Assembly: GCF_031877795.1 (NCBI RefSeq)
Contig: NC_133955.1
Location: 2,418,001-2,482,000, forward strand
Origin: Strix aluco
Lineage: Eukaryota > Chordata > Aves > Strigiformes > Strigidae
DNA: 64,000 nt
Direction of reading: 5' to 3'
Positions 13,901 to 28,900 of this stretch are shown piece after piece. Position numbers and translations under genes: made by a program. Every line of letters begins with the position of its first letter. Within the stretch, counting starts at the first letter, position 1. Below the pieces are notes generated by a model that did not search any database, had not been told where the DNA came from, and was given only the letters and a program-made list of their open reading frames with translations.

Positions 13901-16900
13901 GAAAGTCAAAAAAAGCTGGTGGAGAAGTAACATTGCCTTTTCAGTGGGTAGTTATTTAACGTGAGGAAACACTCCCTCTCCTAAATTGCCCTTGAAATTT
14001 GCTTTGCATAAAGAAAAATAGGTACACGGATAGGCTTAATTCTTTCAATTTTAGGCACTGCTAACCCTCAGCTGCTTGGTTTCACATGCAGAAGAGGCTA
14101 AAAGCAGCGTTAACTACAGAGCACAGCATTTCTGTCTCTAAATTTTCAATTCCTTCTTCATCTTCTCTTAACACAACCTTCAAGGCGACGCGATAGGGTG
14201 GGAGTATGCAGTGACTATCTTTCCCTCTAATTGGAGATCTTCAGCAGGCTAATCTCTTGCCATCCTTGTATTTTTCTTGGCAATTGGTTAGCTCCAAGTG
14301 CTTCTGGAATGGCACTAATGTATTACAGTTTTAGCAGTCTTTGATGCAAACTGCATCCAGTGCCCAGAACTACCCACTAACCGCTCAAAGAAAGTTGGCT
14401 CATACGATTTAAATCCCAGGCATCACTGGGCAAGTCTCCATCCACAGCTCATGGTGTTCCTCCAGCTCCTGGCAGGGGACCAGCATTTAGCAGTTTTTCC
14501 ATAGGGAGGAAGTGCTCAGTTTCTAAAATTTGCAGATACGGCATATTAGCTTCCCCCTCTTAGATAACAGGTGTAGCCCTTTACAGCCAGGGACACTCAC
14601 TGCATTATTTTTTTGCCAGTAGCTATTGCCAAGGCATTCTTCTTTCAAGCATGAAGTTTACATTACAATAATGAAACGGGGGACACCAGGAAACGTTACA
14701 GAACAACTCTGCAAAACTCTGCTCATCTGGCAAGGCTTGTTCAACAACCAGACAAAATCTGATCTTTATCTTGAATGAAACCTCATTATTATAATAGTAT
14801 TGTTAGCGTTTGCTCCTTCCTCAGAGCATACAGAACACAAGCGTCATCAAACTTCTGATGAGTATCAGCAATGCAACAGCTCCAACTGCCTGCCAAGGTT
14901 TTTGGTTTGCATATCTCCTGGGCATCCCCCACAGGACAGAGATAGGAAGATCAGGGAGTAAAAGGAGCCAGAGGGATGAGACCGAAGGGTTCAGAGGACC
15001 AAGGATCAAGACCGAAGGGTTCAGAGGACCAAGGATCAAGATCCAACAAGGTGTAAACAGTATCCTGCTCACTTTCTAGGGGGTGCATTGCACTGAGCAA
15101 AACCCCAGCCTACTGGTGTTACATTCCCACTATATAATAAATACATACAGGATAGCAGCGAGGGGAGCAACTAAACCACCTGACAAATTCCTAAGAAATT
15201 GTTTGGAATCAGCTGAGTGAGAAAAAAAAAATACCTCTTCACATGGAGAAAGGGGGATGGTTACAAACCCAGAAGAACACAGAAGCCATGGCAACAATTT
15301 GCACATCAGCAGTGCTGTCACAGGCATCCACATTAAGGTAATTGTTTTCTCCAGAACTTATAAGTATTATGGTAGTTTAATATAAATACATGAACAACAT
15401 TCAGTGCAACTGTCTGCAGGCAGAACAGTTCTCATCAGCATTTCAGCTTTACATTTCAGCTTTACAGCTGCTTAGTGGCACAGACGCTTCAGCTGCCGTT
15501 TACCTGCACAACTTACATGCAGTACTGTATGCAGTGCTACCAGCAAGGGTGAACTTGGCTGAGAGCACACTGCATTTCTACATGCAGCCCCATTGAGTAA
15601 ATATTTAGTTTACAAACAGTATGTCACATCACCCAGTATCATATGATCATGGAATAAAATAGCAGCAGCATGCACACAAGAGCCTGAAATCAAAGTCAGC
15701 CAGGAAACCTGTAATAACTGCTGTGGTTTTAATTCTGGCTATATTTAATTCCCTGGTGCTCCCTCCTTGGTTGGTCAGGATTTGAGAAAGAGAACCTAAG
15801 AATCTCCTCAAGGCAGAGGAAAGATGCAAGAAGGGAAAAGAAAAAAAGGGCTACATGCTTGGCTTCTGTGCTACGTGTTTCTAATATGAACACATCAGTC
15901 TTGTGACAGAACCCTATCTTGGTGACTTCTCTGTGCAGAAGAATGAAAATCTCGTAATCCTACCGTGTCAGATTCTTGGGTAGCAATCCTCATGGTTCCC
16001 ACATAGAAATCATACTTGGCAGCTCCACTTGTCACATGTAAATATAATACGTAAACTAGCTAGTCAAGACACATGCCGGCTTTTTTAACAGAGCATTAGA
16101 GATGTCAGGCCAGTAGAGGCCATGCTCCATCTCTTAATTATTCCAATATTCACAGAATAACAGAATCATCTAGGTTGGAAAAGACCTTGAAGATCATCTA
16201 GTCCAACCATTAGCCCAACATTGGCAGTTCTCAACTACACCAGATCCCTCAGCGCTATGTCAGCCCGACTCTTAAACACCTCCAGGGATGGGGACTCCAC
16301 CATCTCCCTGGGCAGCCCATTCCAACGCCTGACTACCCCTTCTGCAAAGAAATACTTCCTAAGAGCCAGTCTAAACCTTCCCCGGCACAACTTGAGGCCA
16401 TTACCTCTTGTCCTATCACTCATTACTTGGTTAAAGAGACTCATCCCCAGTTCTCTGCACCCTCCTTTCAGGGAGTTGCAGAGGGCCATGAGGTCTCCCC
16501 TCAGCCTCCTCTTCTCCACACTAAACCCCCCCAGTTCCCTCAGCCGCTCCCCATCAGACCTGTGCTCCAGACCCTGCACCAGCTCCGTTGCCCTTCTCTG
16601 GACACGCTCGAGCCATTCAATGGCCTTTTTGGAGTGAGGGGCCCAAAACTGAACACAGTAATCGAGGTGCGGCCTCACCAGTGCCTATTCATCTCTTGAG
16701 CCTCCCAAGAGTATGGTACCTCCCTGCCTGTGCAAAGTGCTGCTGTTAAATCAGATTGCTCATGAAACTCCCATTATTAATTATTTTACCAGATTCAGCT
16801 CCAATCCAGAAATCAAGTGTTGATACTGTCTTCAAAGCTCTTTATACATGCAGCCCTCCCCTGACATGCTGTCTCCCTCTGTTCTGTCACTGATCCTGAT

Positions 16901-19900
16901 TTCCGTATCTCTTAAGACAAATTAGTAACAAACACCTCTGAGATTCTTCCATACAACTCTACATCCATGGTATGGCATTCTTGCACTGATCTTCAGGACT
17001 CTTCTCCATATGTCAGCTTGCCCAGAAAGCCACTCCATTCTTCCATATGGTGAAACAGTTTATATTTCAGATGACAAGATCCTCAGAGCAGGGACCATCT
17101 GCAACTGTTTAAAGAGCACCCAACTCTCAACACACAACAGTGCCAGTCAAGTAAAGAAGAGCAACATATATACCATTGGATCACTGCAGTCGGAAAGGAC
17201 ACGAGGAGACTTCTAACCGAAGGTCTCCTGCTCAAGGCAGGATGTACACTGAATTCTCACCAGCTTTCTAGGCTGTGGACATACGTGTATGATACGTATG
17301 AGTGTGCATACATGTACATATATACACAGACACTCATTTATTCTTTGTAAATCCAGGGAACTTTACAATGGTGGGGAAGGACTAGTACACACAGATTTGT
17401 GTTGTGTTTGCAGCCATTCTGATCCAAAAATGACTCACCTCCATTGTTTAGATGCTTTATTTGCCCAAGCCTCTAACTTTCTCCTCCTGAATGATGTTCT
17501 CATGCTGGAAACCTGACCTAGACTCATTTGGGTGTCAGAGGCTGTACCACCCACGAGCTACAAACGATTCTGCATTAGATGTGGGGCAACAAAAGTGGGT
17601 TTTGTTCATACAAACCAAGCACACCCCTTCCTAACAAACCAAGCACACCCCTTCCTAACACTACCAGCAGGACTATTTTTGACAAGATCAGACGGGTCCA
17701 CATCACACTCAAATAGATTAAAAGATTTTCTTCAGGCTAAATGAAGAGCCAGAGAGTTACTGCAGGAATACAGGCCATAAAAAGCACTAAACTAAAAGCA
17801 GAACATTCTCTGCGTGCATGCAAATGCAGTCTTGAATTCAACCCGAGACCCCCACAAAAGCATGAGTAGGTTTAAGCCCAGGCCGCCACGGTCCCTCCTG
17901 CCCCAGCCATATGTTCCCACACCTTGCCTTGCACAAGATTTATTTCATCCACATTTCCAAAGTGTAAAGAAACAGATGTACCCTGAGGGTGTTGCCTGTC
18001 GTAGGTAGGATGTATTACCCCCACAATGCTTGTCCTTTCCCACTGCCTGCAGACCAGCATAAACCCATTTACAACAGGATGAGATGAATCCCACCCTCAG
18101 TGACTTACCAGCAGTCACATGAGAAACCTCCAAGAACCAAGATTTACCAGGTCACTCCTTAACCTGAGGCTTGAGATGGTTTTCTTTACCACAACCTTAT
18201 GCTATATGATTAGTGTAACTAGAGCTTTTTGAGGAGTTTTAGAAACAGTTAAAGAGTTACTGCAAGCCAGAGGATGACATTTACACCAGCAGCAACATTA
18301 ACTGTTAATACACTGGGCTGGAAGAATTAGCAGGCCAGTTAAGTCATGCTGACACAACACATAGGTCACAGTCAAAGGGATTAAATGACAAGACTTACTT
18401 CTCTACTGTTCTCCTATTATAAGTCTAAAATATATGGAACAAGGTTAGCCAGGAGATGAAGGGAGTCAGTCTTCCACTGAATGCAAAGTAAGAGTAAATA
18501 TATGATGTCAACATATACTGCAAACCAGCCAGCACTCCACAAACAAAGCCCGATGACAGCTGAACAGCATCAGGGTTAAATCTGGAAACACAGAGAGAGG
18601 AGTTCACAGAAAACAAAGCAAAAAGCACTCCCAAAATAGCCTTGCAACTGTCACCACTAGCGATTGTCAGCACTGGAAGGTATGACCTTGCCATTCTGTC
18701 TCATGATCACAGCTCTACTCTTAAGGGGGCATTTGTCAGAACCAGCACTACCAAAAATTCCACTTCCAAGTGATCCTGTATCTCCAGCAGCACAGATTAC
18801 ACTCGCCAGTGATTTTGGGAACAACAAACAGCTCTCACTGTTGCTCCTCCTTCCCTTCTCTCTCTCCTCAGACCCAGCTTCAGGGTGTCCTTATGGCTAC
18901 GATATCCTGCACAGGCACTTCTGTACCATGAACTCAGTTTTAAAATCTTTATGCTTTAAAATCCTTGTGCAAATCTAATTCTGACACAATCGTATTAGAA
19001 TCAGCAGAAAGAGGTAAATTCTGTTTTAAGGAGAGCAGGGGAAAAGGGAGGGAAATGAGATAAAAAGGGTATTATTCATATTCTCATCTGATTAATTAGC
19101 TATGTTGCTTCAGTTTTTAACAGCAGTTGAGTCATACTTCTCATGTAAGCAGGAAAAGAGATATGGATTATGTCAGATTTTTCCATTGGAAAAAAACCTA
19201 AACCAACTAGAAGTACTCAGCAGTATCCATGCCAGTCATCAAAAGAAACCAACAACAAATCTCTTAGAATGATTAGCACAACAAAAAACCCAGTAGAGCA
19301 CAAGGGAAGAGAGGAATACGTGCAAAGGCATAATTATTTCGTGAACGTAGCACTTTCAAGATGAAATAGCAGCATGAAATGTCAGGTGGAGAACTGCTTT
19401 CAATAGAAACCACATTTTGAAACTCTCCACGCCTTCATATATGTGCTGGGGACATCAATTTATTTAAAAGGAGGTAGATGTAAGTATCTGTTGCACTAGA
19501 CTATAGATGGCTTAGCTAAGTGTCTGTGAAATTCTTTATAATTATCAGGACTTCTGCTTTAGCTATGCAGCCATAGTATTGGCAGTGAATGCTGAAGCAC
19601 CACGCTTCACTTCACCACTGGCTGGTACTTTATCTGTGTTCACCGAGGTAGCCCTCGGCACGCCAAAGCCTCCAACTCTGCTTCTTTAGGATGAACAGGA
19701 ACCACCGCTGTAAAGAAAGAAAAGGTCAGCTGGACACCCGCACACTCCGTGTTACTGAAATGGGAAGAAAGCTAAATTGCCCTGCTTTTACTTCTGCTAG
19801 GACGATAGGCATAAGCACGCTGGATTGATGCCTTTTTGCCCCTCGTTTAACATTTCTAATCAAATAGCACTTTGGCAAATCTAGGAAGATCAGCAAGGAC

Positions 19901-22900
19901 CACAGATATAAGTATTTCACTATACAAAGAGCCACGGGGCCCTTATGCCAACCCTTTCAGCCTTGTATTGTTTGAGCTCCCATGTGTCCAGCAACCTACA
20001 CTTACTTCACCTCATTCAGACGGGACCCAATACAGTGATTTTCCACTTCCATAGTGCTTTTCCTCTGCTGTCGATAGACTGGTTTGCCATTTGCATTCAC
20101 AGCCCAGAACACATAGCTTTAAACTAGAGACAGGCCATGTGGGACTGACTTTAAAATCCAATCTAGATTATCATTTTACTCCCTCTCTTTTCATCATCTT
20201 CACCCCCCTAATTCCAACATGATTTTTAATACCCATTATTTCAACAGCAGTTGAAGGCTAATACTTTGTACCATCTGAGAAGAGCTTGAAATGAGTCCAG
20301 TACTTGATAAGCTGCCAACACTAAAAATAAAGTCTTTCTGTCACTAAAAAGCAGGGACTGCCAGTTTTCTAATGGTGTAGAGCAGCATTAGCTTTTCAAG
20401 TCTCACCAGTTTAGTCATTCTGACCACTAAGTATGTCATTTCTCTCCCACTCAGCCAGTGCTCTCTGGCACTGGATCAAGACAGTATATAAAAAAATCCC
20501 ACCCTTAAATTACTGAAATTTTAGTTCCTGCCTGAAATAACTCTACAGTTCATTATTAGAAAGCTCACAAGCATTTCACTCCTGTGTGGAAAATGGAAAT
20601 TTAGCTACTGCAGGTTTGCTGAGCAGAGAAATGTTCTGCTAACAACCCCCTTGTTCTGCAGCTCTACAGGTGCTACCCCAGTATTTAACACAATTCCTAA
20701 AGGCACTTTTACAATGCAAGCAAAATATATATATGCTGTTTCTGCCGTCAGCCGTATTACATAAACATATTCTAAATTTCCAAGATGCAATCTTGGATCA
20801 GCTTCAGCCAAACCGGAGCCCAGGACTGACACTCGTGCCATCGTCTTGAACAGCCACTGGAGGCTGCAGAGCAGTGTGGTAAGGCCAATGCCAAACAAAG
20901 ACTAACCTTGTCAATAATAGGGAAAAAAAACCCAAACAAAACACAAAACCACTTTTTGGTCCACTTGCAAGGTTTCTCCACTCACACTTGCTAGAAGGGT
21001 GAAATGGGGTAGGAAGGCAAGGCAGGGCCACTCTGTGCTCCAGCAAACAATCCTCAATGGGAAGAGTTTCTCTAGGTCTTCCAACTGGTCAGAGACATGG
21101 AAAACCAGCTGCAAATGATTTTAGCTCCAACTTGGCAAACTAAAGGTGAGATTTGTGTTACCTAACTATAGACCTCAAAGACAGACAGAGAAATCTCTGC
21201 TGGTCACTTCAGTCTGTCTTTAGTCTCTCCCATGGTAGGATTTTGCAGCAAGCTCTGCTGGCTGAAGGTAGGGCTGGCTTCATCCTGCCCTGTCTTACAC
21301 CTGGCCAGCAGACCCTCTCCCCCAGCAAGGGGCACTGATACTCACTGGATACCCCACTAAACAGATCCAGGAGCTAAACTGGCTCACAGTGGGACCAGAC
21401 AAGCACTCACACTGGTATGAAAAGCATATGACAAGAGCAGCAGGAAGGGCAGGACTGACACAGTCTTAAGCTGCTGCATAATCATTCACTTGGACATCTT
21501 TCTTATGTCAAGACAGACAACTCATGCTGCATATGGCTCAGGGAAAAACTTTTTTTCAACAGAGAAAGCAACAAAGTCACCCCAGGGACAGTATTGCTTT
21601 CACAGAAATCAGCTCTTCCTTACAGACCCCAAAGCTCATGTACGGGAACCATGAGCTCCTGCAAATGCCAAGAAGCGCCCAATTACCACTAAGTAAGGGC
21701 AAAGATGATGAAAACAGTGCCTATATGCAGAAACACTTCAACACGACTGCAAATGAAAAAAAGACAAAATTCTTTTAGTGGATTCATAGACGGTTTATTC
21801 AGACCCATAGTATCAGGCCCTTGTTTTTTGTGCACATCACTGTCTTGCAATCACATCAGGTTTTGTTTCGTGATCTGAATCTCATATTTGTGGCCATAAA
21901 AGAAGTTGGTTTATAAACATACACTCAATAATTCTACTTATTCATTCTCACTGCCAGCCCTGCAGTGCCTGGGAAAATTTAAATTTTCTTCTTTGCGCTT
22001 ACACATTCAGGTAGCTAAATGTCACCTGAGTATCAGTCCCTCATGCTCCCAGGGGCTCAGCAAAATCATCACTAGACAGACATGTAGCAGCTTGCTCAGT
22101 CATTTTCCAGTCCTGTGCAATTCAGAGCCTTCACATTCAAATAAGCAAGTGTTTTTCCTGAGTTTTGCCATTCTTTTTGCCTGCTACTTGAACAAGAAAC
22201 TGGTATCCACCATGGCTCAACTGCCATGAAGTGTCATCATTCCCAGCAGAAAAAGGCTCCATGTCAATCACAAGGCACAGAATTTTCTTCGAAGTGTAAC
22301 CAAGAAAGGAGCAGTCAAAGAAGGTGTTGGATAAAGAAATCTTTCTAAAAAGAAAGTGATTCCACATTTCTTCCTGACAGGACCATAGCTGAGACTTTGC
22401 CAGCATTTCTGTTTCCAGTGCAATCACTTGGATTTGCATCACATCAAACAGGAAATGTTTTATTTTAAATGCTAACGAAACCTTGATATAATTTGCTATT
22501 ACAGCAGAAGTTAAGCTATATATTTTCTTAAAACATAACAAAAAACCCCCATCTAAACACAACAATTTAAGGTCTGGACTGTGGCTGGCATTTTTAGAGT
22601 GGTAGATGAAGTAGAATATAGGAGTCCACAGTCCTGTGACAGAATCTGCACATCTCTTCAGTAACAAACTTTTCAAGAAATCCTAATACTGGAAAAAGAT
22701 CTGTGCTCAATATATGTCTGTGAATCTGATTCATGTGACTTTTCAAATGTCAACTACATTTTCAGGCTGAGTTCATTTGAAATTGCCTTTAGTCACAGGA
22801 AAAAAAAGCAGAAAAAAAGAAAAAAATAATCAATCGACCCTATTAGGGCTGCTCAATCTACAGGAAAGTGTCTGTTGTTTTGTTTGTTGTTGGTTTTTTT

Positions 22901-25900
22901 TTTTTTAATCCTGTGGGAAACAAACTAAAGCAAATCTTAGCATGGCCATAGTAACATCATTCCCTGATGGCTTCTGAGCGTATCACCCTCATGCTGCCAT
23001 CAGCAGTCCAGAGGTCAAGGCCTCTGTTCTGGTGATGTCCACGGAAAAAGAGAGGTGGTGCTGAGAACAAGCGATCTGTTAAAGAAAACGACCTGTAGAA
23101 TACGGTCACTGAAGAGCGACAAGTGCTGTTTGAACGACAGTTCTTTGCTAGAGCCTTGCACAGACGCTTTCATAGAGTAACTGAGGATGCTGCCACGCAC
23201 TGAACGCCTGTCAGCATGACACCAGATACCCTGCTAGTTTGAAAGATGGACACAACTAAGGTGTCAACTTTCCCCAGTGACATTAATGTTGTTTTGAGTC
23301 TAATCAAGAACTGCGGTCTCTGTGATCAAAGAAATACAGACCTGATACAAACTTACATGTTTTCATGAGAGTAATGTAAACCCAGTTACTTTCTCTGACA
23401 CCACGCACATGCCCTGCATGGTTTAGATACCGGCAGCCCAGCGTGAACTCCCGACTGAGTGCTCTGTCAGGACTTTTAAAGTGTCACACAGCCCTGGCTA
23501 GCAGATGCCGAAAAAAGGACGTAGCCAGAAATGGGCAGAGCAATGAACGTACACCCCAAAGGGAGGAGTGATGGGGGAGAGCGAGCTCTCCACCTCCGTA
23601 ACTACCATTTACAGAAGCAGCAGCCAGGCAGACTGACTAGGTTTACAGGTGAAACTACAGCAATTACTCATCCTTAAAGTAAAACAAACCCCGGTGGAAG
23701 CCCAGCGAGAGGATGGTGATTTCCATGTTTATTGCACTGTGCCACCTGGGCATTAGTGTGCCTCACAGGTGGGCAGCACAGGCAATTCTCAGAAACAAAG
23801 TACCACAGCCTGGATGGTGAACAGGAGAAACGTAGGAGAGGACAAGGTCTGTTGACAAAGCCCAGCTGTCAGAGCCATGAAACAGCCTCACTTCTGAACA
23901 GATCAATCCACTTCTGCTGAAGAGGGAAGAGAAGCAAAGAACATCATGCAGGAGGACTTTCAGAGGTATCACAATGCAGCCCCATCCCCATGCCAGCTGT
24001 GAAGGGAAAGGAAGAGCTCACAGGAGGAAGCAATGAGCTGATGGTTGGGAGAACAGTCCTGCAGATGGATCTGTTTGGCTGGGAACACGACTGCATGTCC
24101 CCAAGACCACAAGCATACCCCTGGTTGTGGGCTGGGTTCCCAGCTTGAAGGAAGAGCTAGGCCATGAGCAACTGATTTCATGATCAGGCATCCAGACAGA
24201 TGGGTGGTGGTAACCACGGACTGTGTGGTGACTTAACTGCTGGGGGCACAGACAGACAGGAGAGGCTCTAGAAACAAAATGGCCTGTGTTAGAAAATAGG
24301 ACAGGAGGACTTCTTGGGTATCACTCTTGGAAATCACGTCACGGCTACGTGTAGCACCAGACAAATGGACAAGCGGCAAGTGTCCCCATGTGTGGCTGAG
24401 AAGATGGAAAGGAGGAGCCAGGGGAAGTGAGAAACCCCTGGAATAGGGAAAGGGAGAGATCTTATCAAACCCAAAAAGATCCAAGCTGATGGTGCTTACA
24501 CTAGCGGATGGTATAATACACAATAGCAGATGCATGGGAAATTGTGATATTTTGGAAGAGAGCAACCAAGGCTTTTACAGAGGGAAGCCATACGACAAAG
24601 CTACTGGAGTCCTTGGAAGGGTAAATAAGCACAAAGGCAAGGGAGCTCCAGGTGATACAATCCACAGAGACTTCCTAAAGGCCCCTCCAGGCCTCTCACC
24701 AAGGCTCCTAAAGACACTGAATTACACAGATAAGAGGGAAGATCCTTGCACCATTAAACATATTTTCATGATGGGGAGACAAGAACATGCGACAGATTTT
24801 CTTCCTGGAGATCTCTGTAGAAATCTTTCCTGAAGTCTGCCTCACCAAATGTATTAAATAAACAATCTGGAAAAGGAAATGATTAGTGAGGTGACAAAGT
24901 TTACTGATGAAACTATTCAAGAGGGCAAAGAAAAGGACAAACCTGAAGAAGAATCTTACAATACTGAGCAACTGGTGATAAAATGGCAGGTGAAATTCAA
25001 TGCAGATAACTGTAGAGTGAATCACAGGCAAAAGATACACCTCATGTCATACAATGAAATGAAAGGCTCTGAGCTTATTACTGCCATTCAGGAAAAAGCT
25101 CTTAGGATTATATCAAATAGCTGTAGGAAAATATCAGCTCCAAGCTCAGAAATCAAAGCAAATTCTAGAAATTATTTGGAATGCAACAAAACAAAACAGA
25201 AAATATCATTAGACTCTTATGAAATGGTGCACTAGATTTTCAGTATGGTAAGAATTTCTAGTCTCCACAACTAAAAAAAGATGTGGTAGACATGAATTAG
25301 AAAAAGTTTAATTTTAAAAAATGGAAAAAAAAAAAAAAAACTAAATAAATTTCCTCCTTTTCCAAAGGCATTTCTTATGGATTTCTGTGGAATCACAAAT
25401 ACAGTTTATACTATTTGTAGGGCACCACAGACACAAACAATGCTTTGGGAAGAAAAAAAAAAACCAAACCTGGCTAAAGAAGAATTCAGAAAGATAAAAA
25501 GAGAACAAGTTGTAAAAGGTTTGGGGAAAACAGGATACTCTCTCTCCACTGGCTCCATCCTCTGCTGTAACCTCGACCCACTGCAGCTGTACCAGCAGGG
25601 ACTCGGTCTATAGAAAAGCTCAGGATTCAGCACAGACTGCAAAACCTTGAGCCTGTGTAAACACTCGTCTGAAAGTCTCATCAGCACAGACTAACAAGGC
25701 CCAGCTCTGTTCCTCCCATTCCACAAAAACGTAGAAACAGAGATCACGTTTTACCGGTGTGAGATGAAACCCAAGGGGAGAAGGTGGAGAGCTCCAGGGA
25801 ACAGAACCCAAACTCAGCATTCCTGACAAACGTCCTTACAACAAAGCAAAGTGGGAAAAGTCCTACACTTAGTGGGGAGGCATCTAAAAGCAAAACAAGG

Positions 25901-28900
25901 ACAAAAAGGACACAGCATCAGAGCGAATCACTCACTAGATATCCTCTCAAGACAGGCTGGGCCGAACGCAGCCCAACCACTGTGCCACTGTGTGACAGGT
26001 CTCATCCATGTGAGGACAACTCCACTCCCGCCAGGTCTCAGCCTCTACGGTCAACACACCATGTTGGCTCTGACAGCTCCCACGCTGCAGGGAGCGTGCT
26101 GCTTGCTTAGGGTCTTAACCTTTCAAAGCAACATTTACTAAATATATTGTTATGGCATTAATGATTTATACCATTACTTCTAATTTTGCTTTACCATCCC
26201 CTCATCTCCATCCCCACTTGGGTAATTAAGGCTTGGCTGAATGGGGTGGGGTGCTGCTGAAGGAGAAAGCAAATCTCGTTCTGGAATACATTACAGACAA
26301 CTGCTGAAGAAAATTATTCCTGAGCTGGAGAGATCTCCACTTAAGTATCACCTTCAATTTGAAAGCAACATACTCCTAAGAAGCCCAGAGGAGAACAACA
26401 AGGCTCACTGCAAGTTTAGAAGACATCAACTAGTTGGAAAGGTTAAGTAAAACCAGCTTTACTGTATCTAAGTAAAAGAAAAAAAAAAAGTTTGAGGAGA
26501 ACAGAGTCTCCCACTAGTGGGAAGGCTGTTATGAAAGGGAAAGCAACTTCAACCAGAGGAAAACAAAGAATTCAGTTTCATTTAGAAGAAAGCGGAATCG
26601 GGTCAAACACTGGGAAATGCTTCTTAACTGCTCAGCTTGCCAGGAGCTGGAGCAGGCTTCCAGGGGAGGTGCAGACGAGCTCTTTGTGAAGATGTTTAGG
26701 AACAGATTAGTTAACTGTCTTTTGGAAAAAGCTCTGATAAACCTGGTCACGCCTTAGTGCCGAGGACTGGACCAGAGGGTCTTCCATGACCTCTCTCAGC
26801 CACACATCCGTAACTCTACAACTCAGACTGTCCTCGCCACTGAGACAGCACAGAGCGGCCCTTCTCAGACAGGTCTGAGAAAGAGCAAGTGACAAAAAGC
26901 CAGACAAATGGTAAAGGAAGAAATGCAGCTTTCTGCATCATACAACTGAAGGAGAACTATCAAAGCACTGCTCAAAGAAGCCAAAAGATCAGGAAAGCAG
27001 CTTAGATAGACTGGAGAAGGGGTGAGTGGTTCGAGTAACTGAGACCAGGCCATAGCAACAAATAAATAAAAAAAAAAGAGAAAAAGCTGGTAGCTTTGTG
27101 AAAACAGGTGTCCCTGAATCTCCAAGATTCTGAGGGTTCCATCACCACAGCACTGTATTTTAGAAGATAACCCTGGAATCAGATCACATTAAAATGTCTT
27201 ATTTTCCCCTAATGCAGCAGTTCTTGTTTTGGACAGGGCTTGAATTTTTAAGTCACTAGCACAATTTGCAGGAAGCTGGGCATAATGTCAGCACATGGAT
27301 TCCCTCCCAATGACTACAATCAATTCTTTGTTCCTTGTCCACTTTCTGCAACGTTGAACAATTTTCTTAAAGATTAACAGCACCTAAACTAAATGGAAAA
27401 GAATGGATTTTGTGGACCAACTGAGTTGTAGACTGAAAACAAGCCAGTACTTGAAATAGCTATAAGACAATATTTGGCCATAAGCACAGGGCTCCTTCTA
27501 TAGCAGCTATTAATAAGGGATCAAAAATAACTCATGCAATATGCTCTGAAGTTTAAACCTTGGCTCTGCAGGCATACAGGTTGGCACGCTCCTGAAGTCT
27601 CTCATCAAGAGACGGACAAATTTACCACTTATCTTTTTCAGCATGAGGGAATGCTTGTTCAGAATAACTCAAGTGATATCAATTTAAAAGACAAACCATT
27701 TAGGGCTGCGAAGGTCAAATTCTGCTTGTCAGTCATCCAAGAAAGAAAAGAAAAGCTACTGCAAACCACGAAGTAAAGATCATCCTTCGCAAGAATAGCT
27801 AGATACTGTGTTCAGTCAGATATATTAACTCAGGCTACTACAAGCCAGGAATAGAAAAAGGCTCAAAAACTTGTGGATTAGAAGGTGATATCCCATACAT
27901 ATAGATATTCTTTCTTCTAGTTTAGAGGACACTATGAAATATAATCTTCATGCCACTGCAGCAATTCAATAAAATTGCCTTATTAAATATAAAGCATAAT
28001 TTCCCACCATTTATGCAATACAGTGCTACTTAGCCTTCTAAAAATTGCTGGATTTTAATTTTAAAACTATTGCTTTAACATTTGAGAAGGTATGTGGCCT
28101 TATTAATTCTTACTTATCTTATTTTCTCTTTTTGACTCTAATCTGTAATAAATAATGCCTTAATTATTCTTTATATCATAGAGGGAATTTCCCTGCCACA
28201 CCATCCTAGAGCCTGACAATCTGTAGCTTAATTTAGAGAGTTAGAATTTATACCCATCAAGCAGTTTCTGAACATATATAAGCTTTTGGCACGAACTATA
28301 TCCTAAAGGAACTAGTTCCACAGCTGAATTTTACACCGGATGAAAAAATATTTGCTTTAAAATTCTGATGTCCTTTAATTCTTCCTTGTGGAAAAAATCA
28401 AACATTCCTAATCACATCTTACATGTAATTTTGGATACCTCTACCATATCTGTGCTTGTGGCTTTCCACCACTCAGAAAAATGTGGACAGTTTTGATCTT
28501 TCCTTGTGTAGAAACCACTCCATAACTTTGATCACCTTGCTGCTATTTCCCGTATCTTTCTACTGACTACATTTTTTTTTTTTTTTGAGATGGCAGAAAG
28601 GACTGCACATGCTAATCTACAGATGGGCACAACATGAACTTATGTTGGCTTTATGACTTCTACTTTATTTATTCCTTTCTTAATAATTCCTAATGTTTCA
28701 TGTTCTTTTTTACCCACTGCAGTACTTCCATGCTATCACATTAAATCCCCAGAAAACCTTTTCCAGCCTGTAACAGCTGGACTGGAATCCACTGTTTCCC
28801 TATAAACATTACTTCCCATTTACTGACCAAATTTTGCCAGCCGTTTTATCAACAAATCAGCCAGTATTGTGAAACTCTTCACTGCCAACTTTCATTTTAT

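Noticed and set aside
22137..22676. 179-codon minus-strand open frame in PPP1R12B intron 1
   Set aside because: Longest frame in the AT-rich intron, but hydrophobic and low in complexity, with no domain recognised and no splice or promoter support. Only conservation of frame in another bird would change this.
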